From positions 1 through 48,093 of the IMG/VR virus record IMGVR_UViG_3300042914_003100: DNA of 48,093 nucleotides; one strand, 5' to 3'. Under the pieces are notes generated by a model. That model saw only the letters and a list, made by a program, of their open reading frames with translations, was not told the DNA's origin and ran no database searches. The stretch comes from a virus. The position numbers and the translations under genes are program-made. The first letter of the stretch is position 1; each line of letters begins with the position of its first letter. Shown piece by piece: positions 1 to 8,341 of this stretch.

Positions 1-111
1 AGGGCAATTGCACAGTGGCCGACATGGAAGCGGCGGGCGTTATTCGAAGCGTTCGGATTAAATGTCGATGAATACCCGACTGCAAATGAGCAGCGGGCTT
101 TTTCGTTGTGA
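1..111 (+). CDS. 3' end of an upstream gene, unknown
   Basis: Frame 1 is open from the window edge to a TGA at 109-111, giving about 36 residues (ending ANEQRAFSL) with a plausible mixed composition. The next gene's ribosome site (GGAG at 117-120) follows directly, as expected for a tightly packed operon. The start lies outside the window. No family is recognised. Confidence 0.5.
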   Translation, partial: RAIAQWPTWKRRALFEAFGLNVDEYPTANEQRAFSL

Positions 112-130
112 GCAGCGGAGCACACTACCG

Positions 131-481
131 ATGGCACAGCAACACGAATGGATGACTGACGGGATCGCCCTCGATGCCTCGGAACGCATTCTGGCGGAAT
201 ACGAGGCGGAAGGATGGCAATTGGTCACGCTGTCATGGGATTCGCAGGCTGGCGTCTTCATGGGGGTATGGAAACGGCCAGTTAAGCCGAAACCACGGGA
301 ATCAGCATCTGAGGCAGGCATGGCGGATTCCGCCAGCGAATGGACGAAAGCGTGGCGAATTATCATCGACGCACTGAAGGACATTGGCGTTCCGAACGTC
401 GATCATAATGCCAGGGCGATCATCGCACGACTGGCGGGCCACGATCTGCTGATCGTCCGCTCGGAGAAGGTAAAAGACTAG
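131..481 (+). CDS. hypothetical protein, 116 aa
   Basis: The frame is open further upstream, but ATG 131 is chosen because GGAG at 117-120 lies ten bases before it and the previous frame ends at 111. The protein starts MAQQHEWMTDG. Its first 50 residues, with EYEAEGWQLVTLSW and FMGVWKRP, look like the small phage proteins of the 'EGWELV' type, although no named family can be assigned. The C-terminal half is helical. Function unknown. Confidence 0.6.
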   Translation: MAQQHEWMTDGIALDASERILAEYEAEGWQLVTLSWDSQAGVFMGVWKRPVKPKPRESASEAGMADSASEWTKAWRIIIDALKDIGVPNVDHNARAIIARLAGHDLLIVRSEKVKD

Positions 482-530
482 CGGTGTGACTGACCACGTT
501 TTCTGTGGGCATAAAGAAAGGCGGGGAGCT

Positions 531-812
531 ATGAAGCCAAGTGCGTTGGGAACAATCATCGTCGTGTATTGGTGCAACGACTGCGAAAAATGCAATAACC
601 CATTCCCAGAAGAAATCTGTAGGCCAATGGAGGATAACCGTAAGTGGAGAGTCGGTGTGGTGTTAAGATCCGGTGAGGTGCAAGATTGTGGACGGCATGA
701 AACAAGAAGACAGGCGATGTTGCATCGCAGGCGACTTATGAAAACTCACGAGTATATTGCACGGGAGAAGGAATCAAATCGGGCACGACGATTGGCAAAG
801 AAGTCTTTATAA
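531..812 (+). CDS. hypothetical protein with CxxC pair, 93 aa
   Basis: ATG 531 follows GGGGAG at 523-528; a longer reading from GTG 486 has no ribosome site. One CDCEKC-type cysteine cluster near residue 17 could bind a metal. The C-terminal 35 residues are strongly basic (RRQ, HRRRL, RARRLAKK), which suggests nucleic-acid contact. No family is recognised. Confidence 0.55.
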   Translation: MKPSALGTIIVVYWCNDCEKCNNPFPEEICRPMEDNRKWRVGVVLRSGEVQDCGRHETRRQAMLHRRRLMKTHEYIAREKESNRARRLAKKSL

Positions 813-920
813 CATCGGATAACCATACCGGTTTCACGGTTTTGTGAGTCGAATTCGTATTAGTGCTGTTCGCAGACTGTCTGCGTTCAGAAGTGTTTGG
901 GCAATAACAGGGGCTATGAA

Positions 921-2465
921 ATGGCTGAGTCTAAGAAGATTGTTGCATTAACTGCAGAGAACATTAAACGTCTGTCGGTTGTTCATATCGAACCGAATGG
1001 CAACACAATCCTGATCGGTGGTAAAAATGCCCAGGGCAAAAGCAGCGTCCTTGACTCGATCCTCTATGCCATGGGAGGGGCGAATTCGTTTCCGGATCAG
1101 CCTATTCGAAATGGGCAAGAGTCCGCAGAGATTGAAATCGATCTCGGTGATATCGTTGTTCGTCGGAAGATAACGAAGTCCAACACGACGGTTACAGTCA
1201 AGACAAAGGACGGCGCGTCGTACTCGTCACCGCAGAAGGTGCTGGACGGACTGTATTCGAAACTGAGCTTCGATCCGTTGGCGTTTGCTTCGATGAAGCC
1301 AGCAGATCAGACGAAGGCGTTGATGTCGCTGCTGGGAATCGACACGAGCGAATTGGATAAGCAGTACACGAAGATCTTCACTGAGCGAACAGGCGTTAAT
1401 TATCAGGTGAAGGATGCTCAGGGCGATCTGGACCGATGTGAAGAGATCTTGATTGACGTTCCAGCCGAGCGGCCGGACGTGACTGAGATCAGTAGCCGGC
1501 TCGAAAGTGCAATTGAATCCAATGGGGTTGCCGATCGTCAGGCTGAAAAGATCGAAAGCCTGAAGGCTGACATCGCCGAGCGGCAGGAAGAGATTGACAG
1601 CATCGTCGGAAAGATCGAGTGTGCGAAGCAGGATTGTGCCGAGGGACAGGATATTCTGATTCGTACGGTCAATAGCACAAGGGAACATGACCGCGTAAGA
1701 CATGAACGAGAATTGGAAGAACTGATTGCTCGCCATACCCGCGAAAACAACGACCGCGAGCAAAGACATGAATCAGATCTGAATCGCGTCCGCCAGACGT
1801 ACCAGGAACGCGAGATCAGTCTGCTGAATCAGAGTGCATCGCTGAAGGCCGCTAATGAACGTGATCAGGCATTGCTGGCTGAAGTTCAGTTAAATGATGA
1901 TCGAATCGACGTTAATGCTATCCGCGAAGAACTCGCCAAAGCGTCTGAGTTGCAGCATGCCTTCGACGTCGCGCAGGATCGGGCTGAGAAACAGGCGAAG
2001 TATGACAGTCGTCTGCAGGAGTCTGAGGAACTGACTGCCGAACTGGAGTCCATCAAGGATAAGAAACGCAAGATGCTTGCAGAGGCGAATTATCCGATCC
2101 CCGGGTTGGCAGTCAGTGAAGATGGGACGGTCCTGTTTGACGGCGTTCCTTTGTCTCAGGCTTCTCGAGCACAGCAGATCAGAACGTCTGTCGCTATTGG
2201 AATCGCGATGAATCCAAAGCTGAAGGTTCTGTTGATCCGCGACGGAAGTCTGCTGGATGAAGACAATCTGAAGTTGGTGGCGGATATGGCGACCGAGCAT
2301 GATGCTCAGATCTGGATTGAACGAGTCGGTGACAAGGATGAGTCTGCAATCATCATCGAAGACGGGCACATTCGGGATCTCGAACCAGTTGCTGCGGAAC
2401 CGCCGGCCGAACATAAGCCTCGTAAAACTCGGAAGAAACCAGTTAGCGCTGAACAACCGGCGTAA
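921..2465 (+). CDS. RecF/SbcC-like AAA ATPase with coiled coil
   Basis: A 514-residue ATPase of the SMC/RecF/SbcC type (AAA_23). A Walker A motif (GGKNAQGKSS) lies near residue 35. A charged coiled coil rich in Glu, Arg and Gln covers about residues 180-400. The C-terminal ATPase lobe holds a weak Walker B region (VLLIRDGSLLDED). Members act on DNA ends or help recombination, usually with a nuclease partner; no partner nuclease is adjacent here. ATG 921 is chosen over TTG 897 because AGGGG at 909-913 is well spaced to it. The family call is firm, the exact role is not. Confidence 0.85.
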   Translation: MAESKKIVALTAENIKRLSVVHIEPNGNTILIGGKNAQGKSSVLDSILYAMGGANSFPDQPIRNGQESAEIEIDLGDIVVRRKITKSNTTVTVKTKDGASYSSPQKVLDGLYSKLSFDPLAFASMKPADQTKALMSLLGIDTSELDKQYTKIFTERTGVNYQVKDAQGDLDRCEEILIDVPAERPDVTEISSRLESAIESNGVADRQAEKIESLKADIAERQEEIDSIVGKIECAKQDCAEGQDILIRTVNSTREHDRVRHERELEELIARHTRENNDREQRHESDLNRVRQTYQEREISLLNQSASLKAANERDQALLAEVQLNDDRIDVNAIREELAKASELQHAFDVAQDRAEKQAKYDSRLQESEELTAELESIKDKKRKMLAEANYPIPGLAVSEDGTVLFDGVPLSQASRAQQIRTSVAIGIAMNPKLKVLLIRDGSLLDEDNLKLVADMATEHDAQIWIERVGDKDESAIIIEDGHIRDLEPVAAEPPAEHKPRKTRKKPVSAEQPA

Positions 2466-2477
2466 CGTATAGGCTAC
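2466..2477 (+). promoter_or_regulatory. CGTATAGGCTAC promoter-like motif, site 1
   Basis: An exact copy of the 12-base motif one base after the stop of the RecF-like gene and ten bases before GTG 2488. If TATAGG is a -10 element, transcription would start near 2480, leaving almost no leader. No convincing -35 element is visible. Confidence 0.55.
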
Positions 2478-2487
2478 AACGAAGGCT

Positions 2488-2724
2488 GTGCAAATGATTT
2501 CTGATTCGTTGTTGCGATCGTTGGCGAGAGAAGTTCGTCAAGCGATCGGGATTGAACGAACCCCATCACAAGTTTGTGACTGGCTGATGGGGAACGTCAA
2601 AAAGCCATCCGATGGTTTTGTGGTGAAGTTGCTTGATGACAGAGAGGCGTTGCTGTCTGTCGCGAATTCCATGCGAATAAAGGTGATCGAGGATGCCCCG
2701 CCGTCAAGTGAATGGAACGACTGA
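2488..2724 (+). CDS. hypothetical protein, 76-78 aa
   Basis: A short helical protein read from GTG 2488 or ATG 2494; neither has a clear Shine-Dalgarno sequence. The start falls 8-14 bases after the expected transcription start, so it may be leaderless or nearly so. Its 3' end overlaps the next gene by 32 bases. No family recognised. Confidence 0.55.
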   Translation: MQMISDSLLRSLAREVRQAIGIERTPSQVCDWLMGNVKKPSDGFVVKLLDDREALLSVANSMRIKVIEDAPPSSEWND

Positions 2725-3181
2725 ACGTAAGAGTGACGATGTTCAGATTCGCTGGTTGATCCGGCGTGATATGGATGAGGTACTGGCGATCGAGCGGGGA
2801 AGCTTTCAGTACCCATGGACCGAGGAAGAGTTTCTTTGCTGTCTGCGACAGAGGAACTGCATTGGGACCGTGGCTGAGACTCAGTTCCATGTTCATGGAT
2901 TCATGCTTTATGAGTTGCAGAAGCAATCGCTGAGGCTTCTCAACTTTGCGGTCTCTCCCGATAGTCGGTGCAAAGGTGTCGGTTCTCAGATGGTCCAGCG
3001 GCTCGTTGACAAGCTGGAACAGCAGCGACGGCATCAGATATTTCTCGAAGTGCGAGAGACGAACGTTCCGGCACAGTTGTTCTTCTCAAAGCGTGGCTTC
3101 AGGGCGATCTCTGTGCTGAAGAACCATTACGACGATACCCGAGAAGATGCGTATTTGATGCGTTACAGAATTGGGGGCTGA
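2693..3181 (+). CDS. GNAT acetyltransferase, RimI-like
   Basis: A 162-residue single-domain GNAT protein. The N-terminal IERGSFQYPWTEEEF segment resembles RimI (ribosomal protein S18 N-alpha-acetyltransferase). The acetyl-CoA loop appears as SRCKGVGSQMV (about residues 91-101), where the usual second Gly/Arg pattern is somewhat degenerate. EVRETN and AQLFFSKRGF match motif B of the family. It probably acetylates a protein N-terminus or a small amine; the substrate is unknown. The first in-frame start is ATG 2693, which overlaps the previous gene. Confidence 0.8.
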   Translation: MPRRQVNGTTERKSDDVQIRWLIRRDMDEVLAIERGSFQYPWTEEEFLCCLRQRNCIGTVAETQFHVHGFMLYELQKQSLRLLNFAVSPDSRCKGVGSQMVQRLVDKLEQQRRHQIFLEVRETNVPAQLFFSKRGFRAISVLKNHYDDTREDAYLMRYRIGG

Positions 3182-3182
3182 C

Positions 3183-3491
3183 GTGGATAGTCTAATACTG
3201 TCAATTGTCAATTTAGCAACGCTGATCTTTGTCATCGTTTACTCATTGGTGCTGATTTGGCGAGCCGAAAAGGACGCGCCTTCAGTCGGCGATCTGCTTT
3301 ACGATTTGCTGACGAACCATACGGCGATCATTTCCATATCGAAGATCGATGAGACTTCCGTCTGCGTATCAATCGTCGCCGATTGGACTGAATACGCTGA
3401 GCAGTGTTTCTTCAATGAGACTCTGGAAGGTGCTCTTTCGATGGCGATTGAGCACAAGGCAAAGGCTGAGAACCGAAAGGCTGGAGAATGA
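3183..3491 (+). CDS. small membrane protein, 102 aa
   Basis: GTG 3183 is chosen because GGGGG at 3174-3178 precedes it; TTG 3171 would lie inside the previous gene without a ribosome site. Residues 3-25 form one strongly hydrophobic segment (LILSIVNLATLIFVIVYSLV), so the protein is probably anchored with its acidic C-terminal part in the cytoplasm. No family recognised. Confidence 0.6.
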   Translation: MDSLILSIVNLATLIFVIVYSLVLIWRAEKDAPSVGDLLYDLLTNHTAIISISKIDETSVCVSIVADWTEYAEQCFFNETLEGALSMAIEHKAKAENRKAGE

Positions 3492-3697
3492 ACAGGACCG
3501 TGTTTGGTTGGCGAGTCATTGTGTCATTTGTCGAAGATTGGGCCAGGAGTGATGGATGGCGGTCGTTTCGGTTCGAGATCTCAAAACCGATCTGTGATCC
3601 GCCGCAAGGGGCGTGGGGTGTTCATGGGATTCATTACCGCGGCGTTCGGTTCATGATGTCTGTGTGGGTTCCATTTCGTATTACTCAATGGAGGTGA
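3488..3697 (+). CDS. hypothetical protein, 69 aa
   Basis: The start overlaps the previous stop as ATGA, indicating translational coupling. The protein is rich in Trp, Arg and Phe, with no signal peptide or membrane segment of clear length. Function unknown. Confidence 0.45.
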   Translation: MNRTVFGWRVIVSFVEDWARSDGWRSFRFEISKPICDPPQGAWGVHGIHYRGVRFMMSVWVPFRITQWR

Positions 3698-3700
3698 TTG

Positions 3701-4168
3701 GTGCTGACAGTCGAACAACAGGCAACAAATGCAGAAACGCTGGTGCATATCCGGCGGGTGCAGCAGTTGCTAAATGGGTGTATCGGGAACCTCCTTCAGC
3801 GCGGCGAGCGGCACGATGCCAGCAAGCTTGCTTCTCCAGAGGTGGAGGTATTCACTGAGTTTACTCCGAAGCTGAAGAACTCGACATATGGCTCGGATGA
3901 GTATAAGTCGTTTCTCGCTCAGATGAAGCCAGCATTGGATCATCACTATGCGAACAATGATCATCATCCTGAGTGTTGGCCTGGTGGTGTCTGGGACATG
4001 AGTCTGCTGTCTGTGCTGGAGATGCTGTGCGACTGGAAAGCCGCAAGTGAAAGGCATGCTGACGGTTCCATCATGAGATCGATCGATATCAACATTGAGC
4101 GATTCCAGATTCCCAATGGAATTCGATCTCTGCTGAAGAACACTGTAGATGAACTCGGCTGGAAGTAG
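3701..4168 (+). CDS. DUF5662-like phage protein
   Basis: About 155 residues from GTG 3701, which follows GGAGG at 3690-3694 (within CAATGGAGG, the leader wording that recurs in the minus-strand array). The sequence shows HDASKLASPE near residue 39 and HHYANNDHHPE near residue 78, then EMLCDW. Histidine clusters in this order are the signature of the phage DUF5662 family, an uncharacterised group that looks like a metal-dependent HD-type fold. Enzymatic activity is not established. Confidence 0.65.
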   Translation: MLTVEQQATNAETLVHIRRVQQLLNGCIGNLLQRGERHDASKLASPEVEVFTEFTPKLKNSTYGSDEYKSFLAQMKPALDHHYANNDHHPECWPGGVWDMSLLSVLEMLCDWKAASERHADGSIMRSIDINIERFQIPNGIRSLLKNTVDELGWK

Positions 4169-4284
4169 CCGAGAAAGAAGAATGCTGCGAAGAGCCGGAA
4201 GCCCCTAGAACGAATGCCGGACCGCCTTTTCTCGTGGAATAGTGCATAGCAGCGCAGGAGACACTCAAACAACCAGGTATTGCC

Positions 4285-4317
4285 GGTAAGAAATCCCCAC
4301 GTTAGCGCGTGGTGGGG
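4285..4317 (+). terminator. possible hairpin between 4169 and 4399
   Basis: In the 231-base gap, CCCCACG at 4297-4303 can pair imperfectly with CGTGGTGGGG at 4309-4318, without a clear T-run. It may be a weak terminator or part of a structured leader. Nothing else is clear in the gap except the promoter motif at its right end. Confidence 0.25.
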
Positions 4318-4384
4318 CTAAGTGTTTCAGCGAGAATAGTGGCTAGCGCTCCGGATGGTTGTTGCCACACCTTTTAAGATTCAA

Positions 4385-4396
4385 CGTATAGGCTAC
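4385..4396 (+). promoter_or_regulatory. CGTATAGGCTAC promoter-like motif, site 2
   Basis: An exact copy ending three bases before ATG 4400. A start point about seven bases after TATAGG falls on the ATG, so this predicts a leaderless mRNA. TTGCCA at 4362-4367 could be a -35 with a 19-base spacer, as in site 3. Confidence 0.6.
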
Positions 4397-4399
4397 GAC

Positions 4400-4780
4400 A
4401 TGGTAAAGCGTTGCGAACCTGGCCAGACAGGTTGTCCTGATTGCGGTGGTGATCGAAGGCATCATGGTCATGGATATGGACCATGGCTGTTCTGGCCTTT
4501 CAAGCGAAGGCGACTGTGCAAGAAGTGCTGGGGACATGGTTTTATACAGTTTGCACCGCCACCAGCATTGCCGCCGAGCAGAAGCAGGACAGCGACAAGG
4601 CCAGAGGTTGTTATCCTATCGCGGCACAAAGTCGGGATCGGTGATTTTGCCGTCATCTATGTTGGTGGCAAAGAGATTGCTGAGATTCCGATTCTGAAGG
4701 CGCAGTCCTTCGAAGACGGGTTCTATGAGTCATTGCGATTGGCTATTCAAGAAGTTGTGGAGGGAACATGCCGTACCTGA
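4400..4780 (+). CDS. zinc-finger protein, 126 aa, probably leaderless
   Basis: ATG 4400 lies three bases after a promoter motif and has no ribosome site; an upstream reading would cross the motif. Two CxxC pairs, CPDCGG near residue 12 and CKKCWGHG near residue 40, resemble a DnaJ-type zinc-binding module with the second pair followed by GHG. The C-terminal half is an unrelated small domain. It overlaps tmk by 13 bases. Function unknown; protein or RNA binding is plausible. Confidence 0.6.
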   Translation: MVKRCEPGQTGCPDCGGDRRHHGHGYGPWLFWPFKRRRLCKKCWGHGFIQFAPPPALPPSRSRTATRPEVVILSRHKVGIGDFAVIYVGGKEIAEIPILKAQSFEDGFYESLRLAIQEVVEGTCRT

Positions 4781-5631
4781 TTGCGATCGAGGGAATTGAT
4801 GGTGCCGGCAAGGGCACACAAGCGAAAGCCTTGGTGAAGAACCTGCGAGGCTTGGCAATGACAGTCGAGAAGATGTCGTTTCCGGCCTATGAAGAGACAG
4901 AGGGGGCAAAGCTTGTCGCCAGATACCTGAACGGTGAGTTCGGTGATGTTGCTCCGGAACTGGCGGCATTGATGTTCGCCATGGATCGTTTCGAGAGCAG
5001 GGATCAGTTGAAACTGAACCTTGAGAGTAATGATGCCGTTGTTCTCGATCGTTACGTCTGGTCGAACATCGCGCATCAAACGGCTCGGTTGAAGTATCAG
5101 CCAGAGATCGAGGAACACTGGCAGCAGCGTCACTTCCATAATTGGGTGCAGACGATCGAGTTCGACGTATTCAAGATGCCACGCCCTTCGGTGACGGTAT
5201 TGATTGATATCCCGCTGGAATTGGCGGTTGAGCGAATCGCAAAGAAGACGGCTCGGAAGTACACCGACAAAGCGGCCGATATGCATGAAGCAGATCATTC
5301 TGCATTGCGGATTGCTGCTGATTCTTACAGGCAGATGGCGGTTGATCACGAATGGATCGTTGTGTCGTCAGTGAAGTCTGATGGAACTCCGAAGACGGTT
5401 GACGAGGTGTCGGCAGAGGTCCTTCATGCGGTCGTTCGGTCAATGGGTCAGGCATGGCGACTGGATCCGCAGTGGGAATTCAACCGGATTGATATCGCAA
5501 AGGCGATTCATCAGACATGGAGCCAGAATCCCTGGGACAAGTCTTCTGAGGCTTGTCGGCAGGATTCACTGAATAGTGCAGATGTGGCTATTACGGAAAT
5601 GATCAGGCAGTTATCACAGAAAGGCGTTTGA
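4768..5631 (+). CDS. tmk: thymidylate kinase with C-terminal extension
   Basis: Phosphorylates dTMP to dTDP for dTTP synthesis. The P-loop (EGIDGAGKGT, residues 8-17), the VLDRYVWSN (DRY) motif near residue 92 and the Arg/Lys-containing LID region (KKTARKYTDK, near residue 155) are all present. At 287 residues it is about 70 longer than usual; the extra part (about residues 225-287) is not a known Tmk segment. It sits three bases before thyX, so the two consecutive steps of dTMP and dTDP formation are co-transcribed. Confidence 0.92.
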   Translation: MPYLIAIEGIDGAGKGTQAKALVKNLRGLAMTVEKMSFPAYEETEGAKLVARYLNGEFGDVAPELAALMFAMDRFESRDQLKLNLESNDAVVLDRYVWSNIAHQTARLKYQPEIEEHWQQRHFHNWVQTIEFDVFKMPRPSVTVLIDIPLELAVERIAKKTARKYTDKAADMHEADHSALRIAADSYRQMAVDHEWIVVSSVKSDGTPKTVDEVSAEVLHAVVRSMGQAWRLDPQWEFNRIDIAKAIHQTWSQNPWDKSSEACRQDSLNSADVAITEMIRQLSQKGV

Positions 5632-5634
5632 ATT

Positions 5635-6519
5635 ATGGGGCTTTCAAAGGGCGCGAAGTGGGGAGTTCTTGACCATGGGCACGTTGTGTATATGGATCAT
5701 ATGGGATGTGATGCGGCTGTTGTTGAGGCGGCTCGAACGTCGTATCAGACGGGGACCAAGGCGGTAAGCGATGACAAGACGCTGGTTCGGTATTTGATGC
5801 GGCATCGTCATTCGAGTCCGTTCGAGAGTTGCGTAATCAAGATTCACGCCAAGCTGCCGATTCATGTTGAGCGACAATGGGCCAGGCATCGTACTGCCGG
5901 CTGGAACGAAGTCTCGGCGCGGTACTCCGAGTTGCCGGATGAATGTTACGTGCCCGACAATGATCACGTCTGCTTCCAGTCGTCGTCAAACAGGCAGGGC
6001 AGCGCGGAACCGATTCCGCACGAACAGTTCATCGAGTTCGAGTTTAATCAGCGGAAGATCCAGCAGGCCGCCCACGAACAGTATCGCGTTGATCTGGCCA
6101 ATGGCGTATCCCGCGAGATCGCTCGCAACAGTCTTCCGTTGTCAACGTACACGGAAAAGGTCTGGTACATCAATCTGCACAATCTGCTTCACTTCCTCGG
6201 TCTCCGGATGGACAGTCACGCACAACGTGAGATCCGGGAATTTGCAACGGTCATCGGAGAAAAGATCGTTGCTGAGTTGTTCCCGATCACATGGCAGGCA
6301 TTCTTGGACTATCGCCTGAATGCGATGACATTGACTGCATTGGATATCGCTGTCATTCAGAAGGTGATGTTGAACCACTTCGACGAAGGCTGTCCGTGGT
6401 TGGAACAGTGGATGGAGTGCATCCCAGAAGAATGGCGAAGCAATCGTTGTCGTGAACGCGATGAGTTCTTCGCGAAGATTACGAATCTTGGTCTGTATCG
6501 TGAGATTGAAGAACCATGA
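5635..6519 (+). CDS. thyX: FAD-dependent thymidylate synthase
   Basis: Methylates dUMP to dTMP using methylene-tetrahydrofolate, with NADPH and FAD. The diagnostic motif RHR-x7-S is exact at residues 84-94 (RHRTAGWNEVS). A second family region, ARNSLPLSTYTE then LLHFLGLR near residues 165-190, carries flavin- and nucleotide-binding residues. The 294-residue length is within the range of the family. Together with the adjacent tmk it raises thymidylate supply for phage replication. Confidence 0.93.
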   Translation: MGLSKGAKWGVLDHGHVVYMDHMGCDAAVVEAARTSYQTGTKAVSDDKTLVRYLMRHRHSSPFESCVIKIHAKLPIHVERQWARHRTAGWNEVSARYSELPDECYVPDNDHVCFQSSSNRQGSAEPIPHEQFIEFEFNQRKIQQAAHEQYRVDLANGVSREIARNSLPLSTYTEKVWYINLHNLLHFLGLRMDSHAQREIREFATVIGEKIVAELFPITWQAFLDYRLNAMTLTALDIAVIQKVMLNHFDEGCPWLEQWMECIPEEWRSNRCRERDEFFAKITNLGLYREIEEP

Positions 6520-6728
6520 CACGATCGAAATCAAAGCCGTCGGGAGATCGGTTTACTGTCACAGCGGAGGGGCTGCGCCGGATCCTTGAGCTTCTCGGGG
6601 ACGAGTTGCGAGGTGGGGCAGATGGGTTTGTGACGGGGACCGTGTTTCCCGACGGCAGTGTATTCATCAAGACGAAGGACGGTCGGTCATTGCTGCATGA
6701 CGACATTGATATCTTTCTGGAGGACTGA
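6516..6728 (+). CDS. hypothetical protein, 70 aa
   Basis: Coupled to thyX by an ATGA overlap. A small basic-then-acidic protein with a helix (LRRILELLGDEL) followed by a beta-rich part. No family recognised. Confidence 0.5.
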   Translation: MTRSKSKPSGDRFTVTAEGLRRILELLGDELRGGADGFVTGTVFPDGSVFIKTKDGRSLLHDDIDIFLED

Positions 6729-6730
6729 TC

Positions 6731-7342
6731 GTGGCTGAGGAAGGCAAGGGATACGGACCGTTGGTGAAACACCCTGTCGACTGGAATTCATTGAGAAGAG
6801 ACGTGGCAGAACGTCGTGATGTTGAATCTGAGTATCGTCAGGCAGTTGAGCGGGTGAATCTTGATTTGCTTCAGAGGTTGCAGGTTCCGCCAGTGCTCTT
6901 CGATGGCGAGTCGAACTATTCATCGGCTGCAGCAACCGCCGCAACATGCGGTCCTGCTGTGCTGAAGTCTGCCGCCGAGATCATGCAGATGTTCAAGGAC
7001 AGTGTTGGCGCGAGAGTCGTATCTGATTCGATGCTGAATCGCGGTGCGTTTCTCGTGGTGCCTCCCGAGACGTTGCATCAGATGAAAATGGACCTTGTGT
7101 ACTCCGAGGTTGAAGAAGGCCCGATCAGGTTCGGCGTATTCATGGACTACGGCGTTCGGATGCCGATCATGAGTTCGATGATGGTTTCAACCTGTGGCGA
7201 CTGCGGTGCATACGAACCGCCATACAAGCCGCGTCCTCTTCCGGAACCAGTTCAGAAGGTTCCAGCCTGGCAATACGTTGTTGCGGTGGCAGCCGGTGTG
7301 ATGATTCTTTCCATGATGTTCAGTGCTGTGGGTGCCCTATGA
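6731..7342 (+). CDS. tail-anchored membrane protein, 203 aa
   Basis: GTG 6731 follows GGAG at 6719-6722. The C-terminal 24 residues (VVAVAAGVMILSMMFSAVGA) form the only membrane segment, so the protein is probably anchored by its tail with a cytoplasmic body. The region before it, PPYKPRPLPEPVQ, is a proline-rich linker, and CGDCG near residue 156 may bind metal. The MSSMMVSTCGDCG stretch precedes the linker. Function unknown. Confidence 0.6.
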   Translation: MAEEGKGYGPLVKHPVDWNSLRRDVAERRDVESEYRQAVERVNLDLLQRLQVPPVLFDGESNYSSAAATAATCGPAVLKSAAEIMQMFKDSVGARVVSDSMLNRGAFLVVPPETLHQMKMDLVYSEVEEGPIRFGVFMDYGVRMPIMSSMMVSTCGDCGAYEPPYKPRPLPEPVQKVPAWQYVVAVAAGVMILSMMFSAVGAL

Positions 7343-7821
7343 GTTCTGATGGAGTCGAGTTGCCGCCGTTTACAGCGATCATTGATGAACCATGGATCTT
7401 CGGGCAACCGACAGAGGCTGGCGATTACGAATGGTGGTCTCCGGTTCATTCGGTGGACGTTCGTCATCCGACGATCTTCACTGGTTACGACGGCAATGTC
7501 TGCGGATGGGGGCGAGATGTCTGGTATCGGAAGATACCGGCATCATCAGTGTGGCGATATAGCGGATGGCATGTTGGGCGTCCGTTGCATGGATCAAGGT
7601 GCCATGTGTTTATCGCAGTTGTCGATGACGTCATTCATTCCAACACGGCGAACTGGTCACCGAGTTTCATGGTCGGACTTCACGGTACGTCGTTCGCTGC
7701 TTTGGTGAAGTGGATTCTGCTTCAGCCAAATGGCAATTATTCCAACTATCTAACCCGCGTGAATCCAGTACGTGCGGAAGTCCACAAAGGAGTCTTCAAT
7801 GAAGCTGCGAATGGAAGTTGA
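7339..7821 (+). CDS. hypothetical protein, 160 aa
   Basis: ATGA overlap with the preceding membrane protein. Rich in Trp and aromatic residues (EPWIFGQP, YEWWSPVHS, WYRKIPASSVW), suggesting a small beta-rich fold. Its end overlaps the next start by 23 bases. No family recognised. Confidence 0.5.
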   Translation: MSSDGVELPPFTAIIDEPWIFGQPTEAGDYEWWSPVHSVDVRHPTIFTGYDGNVCGWGRDVWYRKIPASSVWRYSGWHVGRPLHGSRCHVFIAVVDDVIHSNTANWSPSFMVGLHGTSFAALVKWILLQPNGNYSNYLTRVNPVRAEVHKGVFNEAANGS

Positions 7822-8122
7822 ATTCGGCGAGTCGATGTCTTTGTCGGTCACGAAGATGAACGACATTGCCAGGTTGCTCGGCGTTCCAGTGGTGACAGAA
7901 CTGAATGGATCAGACTTTACAGTTTATCCCGGGAATAGTGCCAAGTTCGTCGCCAATAGCCTGAAGGAGCACTTCCGGAAGACGGACGGAGTTTACAAGC
8001 GAGGCAGCGCTGCTGACGTAATTGCTCGGCAAAAGGTGGCTGATGGGATATTCATTATTATGGTGAGTATGAGGGATCACAATGGGAACGAACGGTCCAC
8101 CACCGGAAGTGCAGAAGTTTGA
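7799..8122 (+). CDS. hypothetical protein, 107 aa
   Basis: ATG 7799 is preceded by AAAGGAG at 7786-7792; the in-frame GTG at 7772 has none. A mixed alpha/beta small protein with no recognised motif. Its last 41 bases overlap the following zinc-ribbon gene. Confidence 0.5.
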   Translation: MKLRMEVEFGESMSLSVTKMNDIARLLGVPVVTELNGSDFTVYPGNSAKFVANSLKEHFRKTDGVYKRGSAADVIARQKVADGIFIIMVSMRDHNGNERSTTGSAEV

Positions 8123-8315
8123 GAACCTTTGTTCTCATTGCGGGCGAGACAATGCCGGCATAGAGGACAAGACGTGCCGTGGTTGCGGTGCTGTTGTGTT
8201 GCATCGGCCGACAAGTCCGAAGCCGCCAAGGCCGGATGTAAGAAAACATCATCCGAACACAATGTATGTTTCGGGCATTCCAAAGCCACCACCGCCAGGG
8301 ATCACTCACCGTTAG
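8082..8315 (+). CDS. zinc-ribbon protein, 77 aa
   Basis: Two pairs, CSHCG near residue 17 and CRGCG near residue 32, form a classic zinc ribbon, followed by a proline- and lysine-rich tail. It starts inside the previous gene in another frame. Such proteins in phages are often small nucleic-acid or polymerase-binding factors; the role here is unknown. Confidence 0.55.
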   Translation: MGTNGPPPEVQKFENLCSHCGRDNAGIEDKTCRGCGAVVLHRPTSPKPPRPDVRKHHPNTMYVSGIPKPPPPGITHR

Positions 8316-8329
8316 TCACACTTTGCAGG

Positions 8330-8341
8330 GGTATAGGTTAT
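8330..8341 (+). promoter_or_regulatory. promoter-like motif variant GGTATAGGTTAT
   Basis: Nine of 12 bases match the repeated motif. It overlaps the ATG of the next gene (8340), too close for a normal -10, so it may be a decayed or translational element. Confidence 0.25.
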
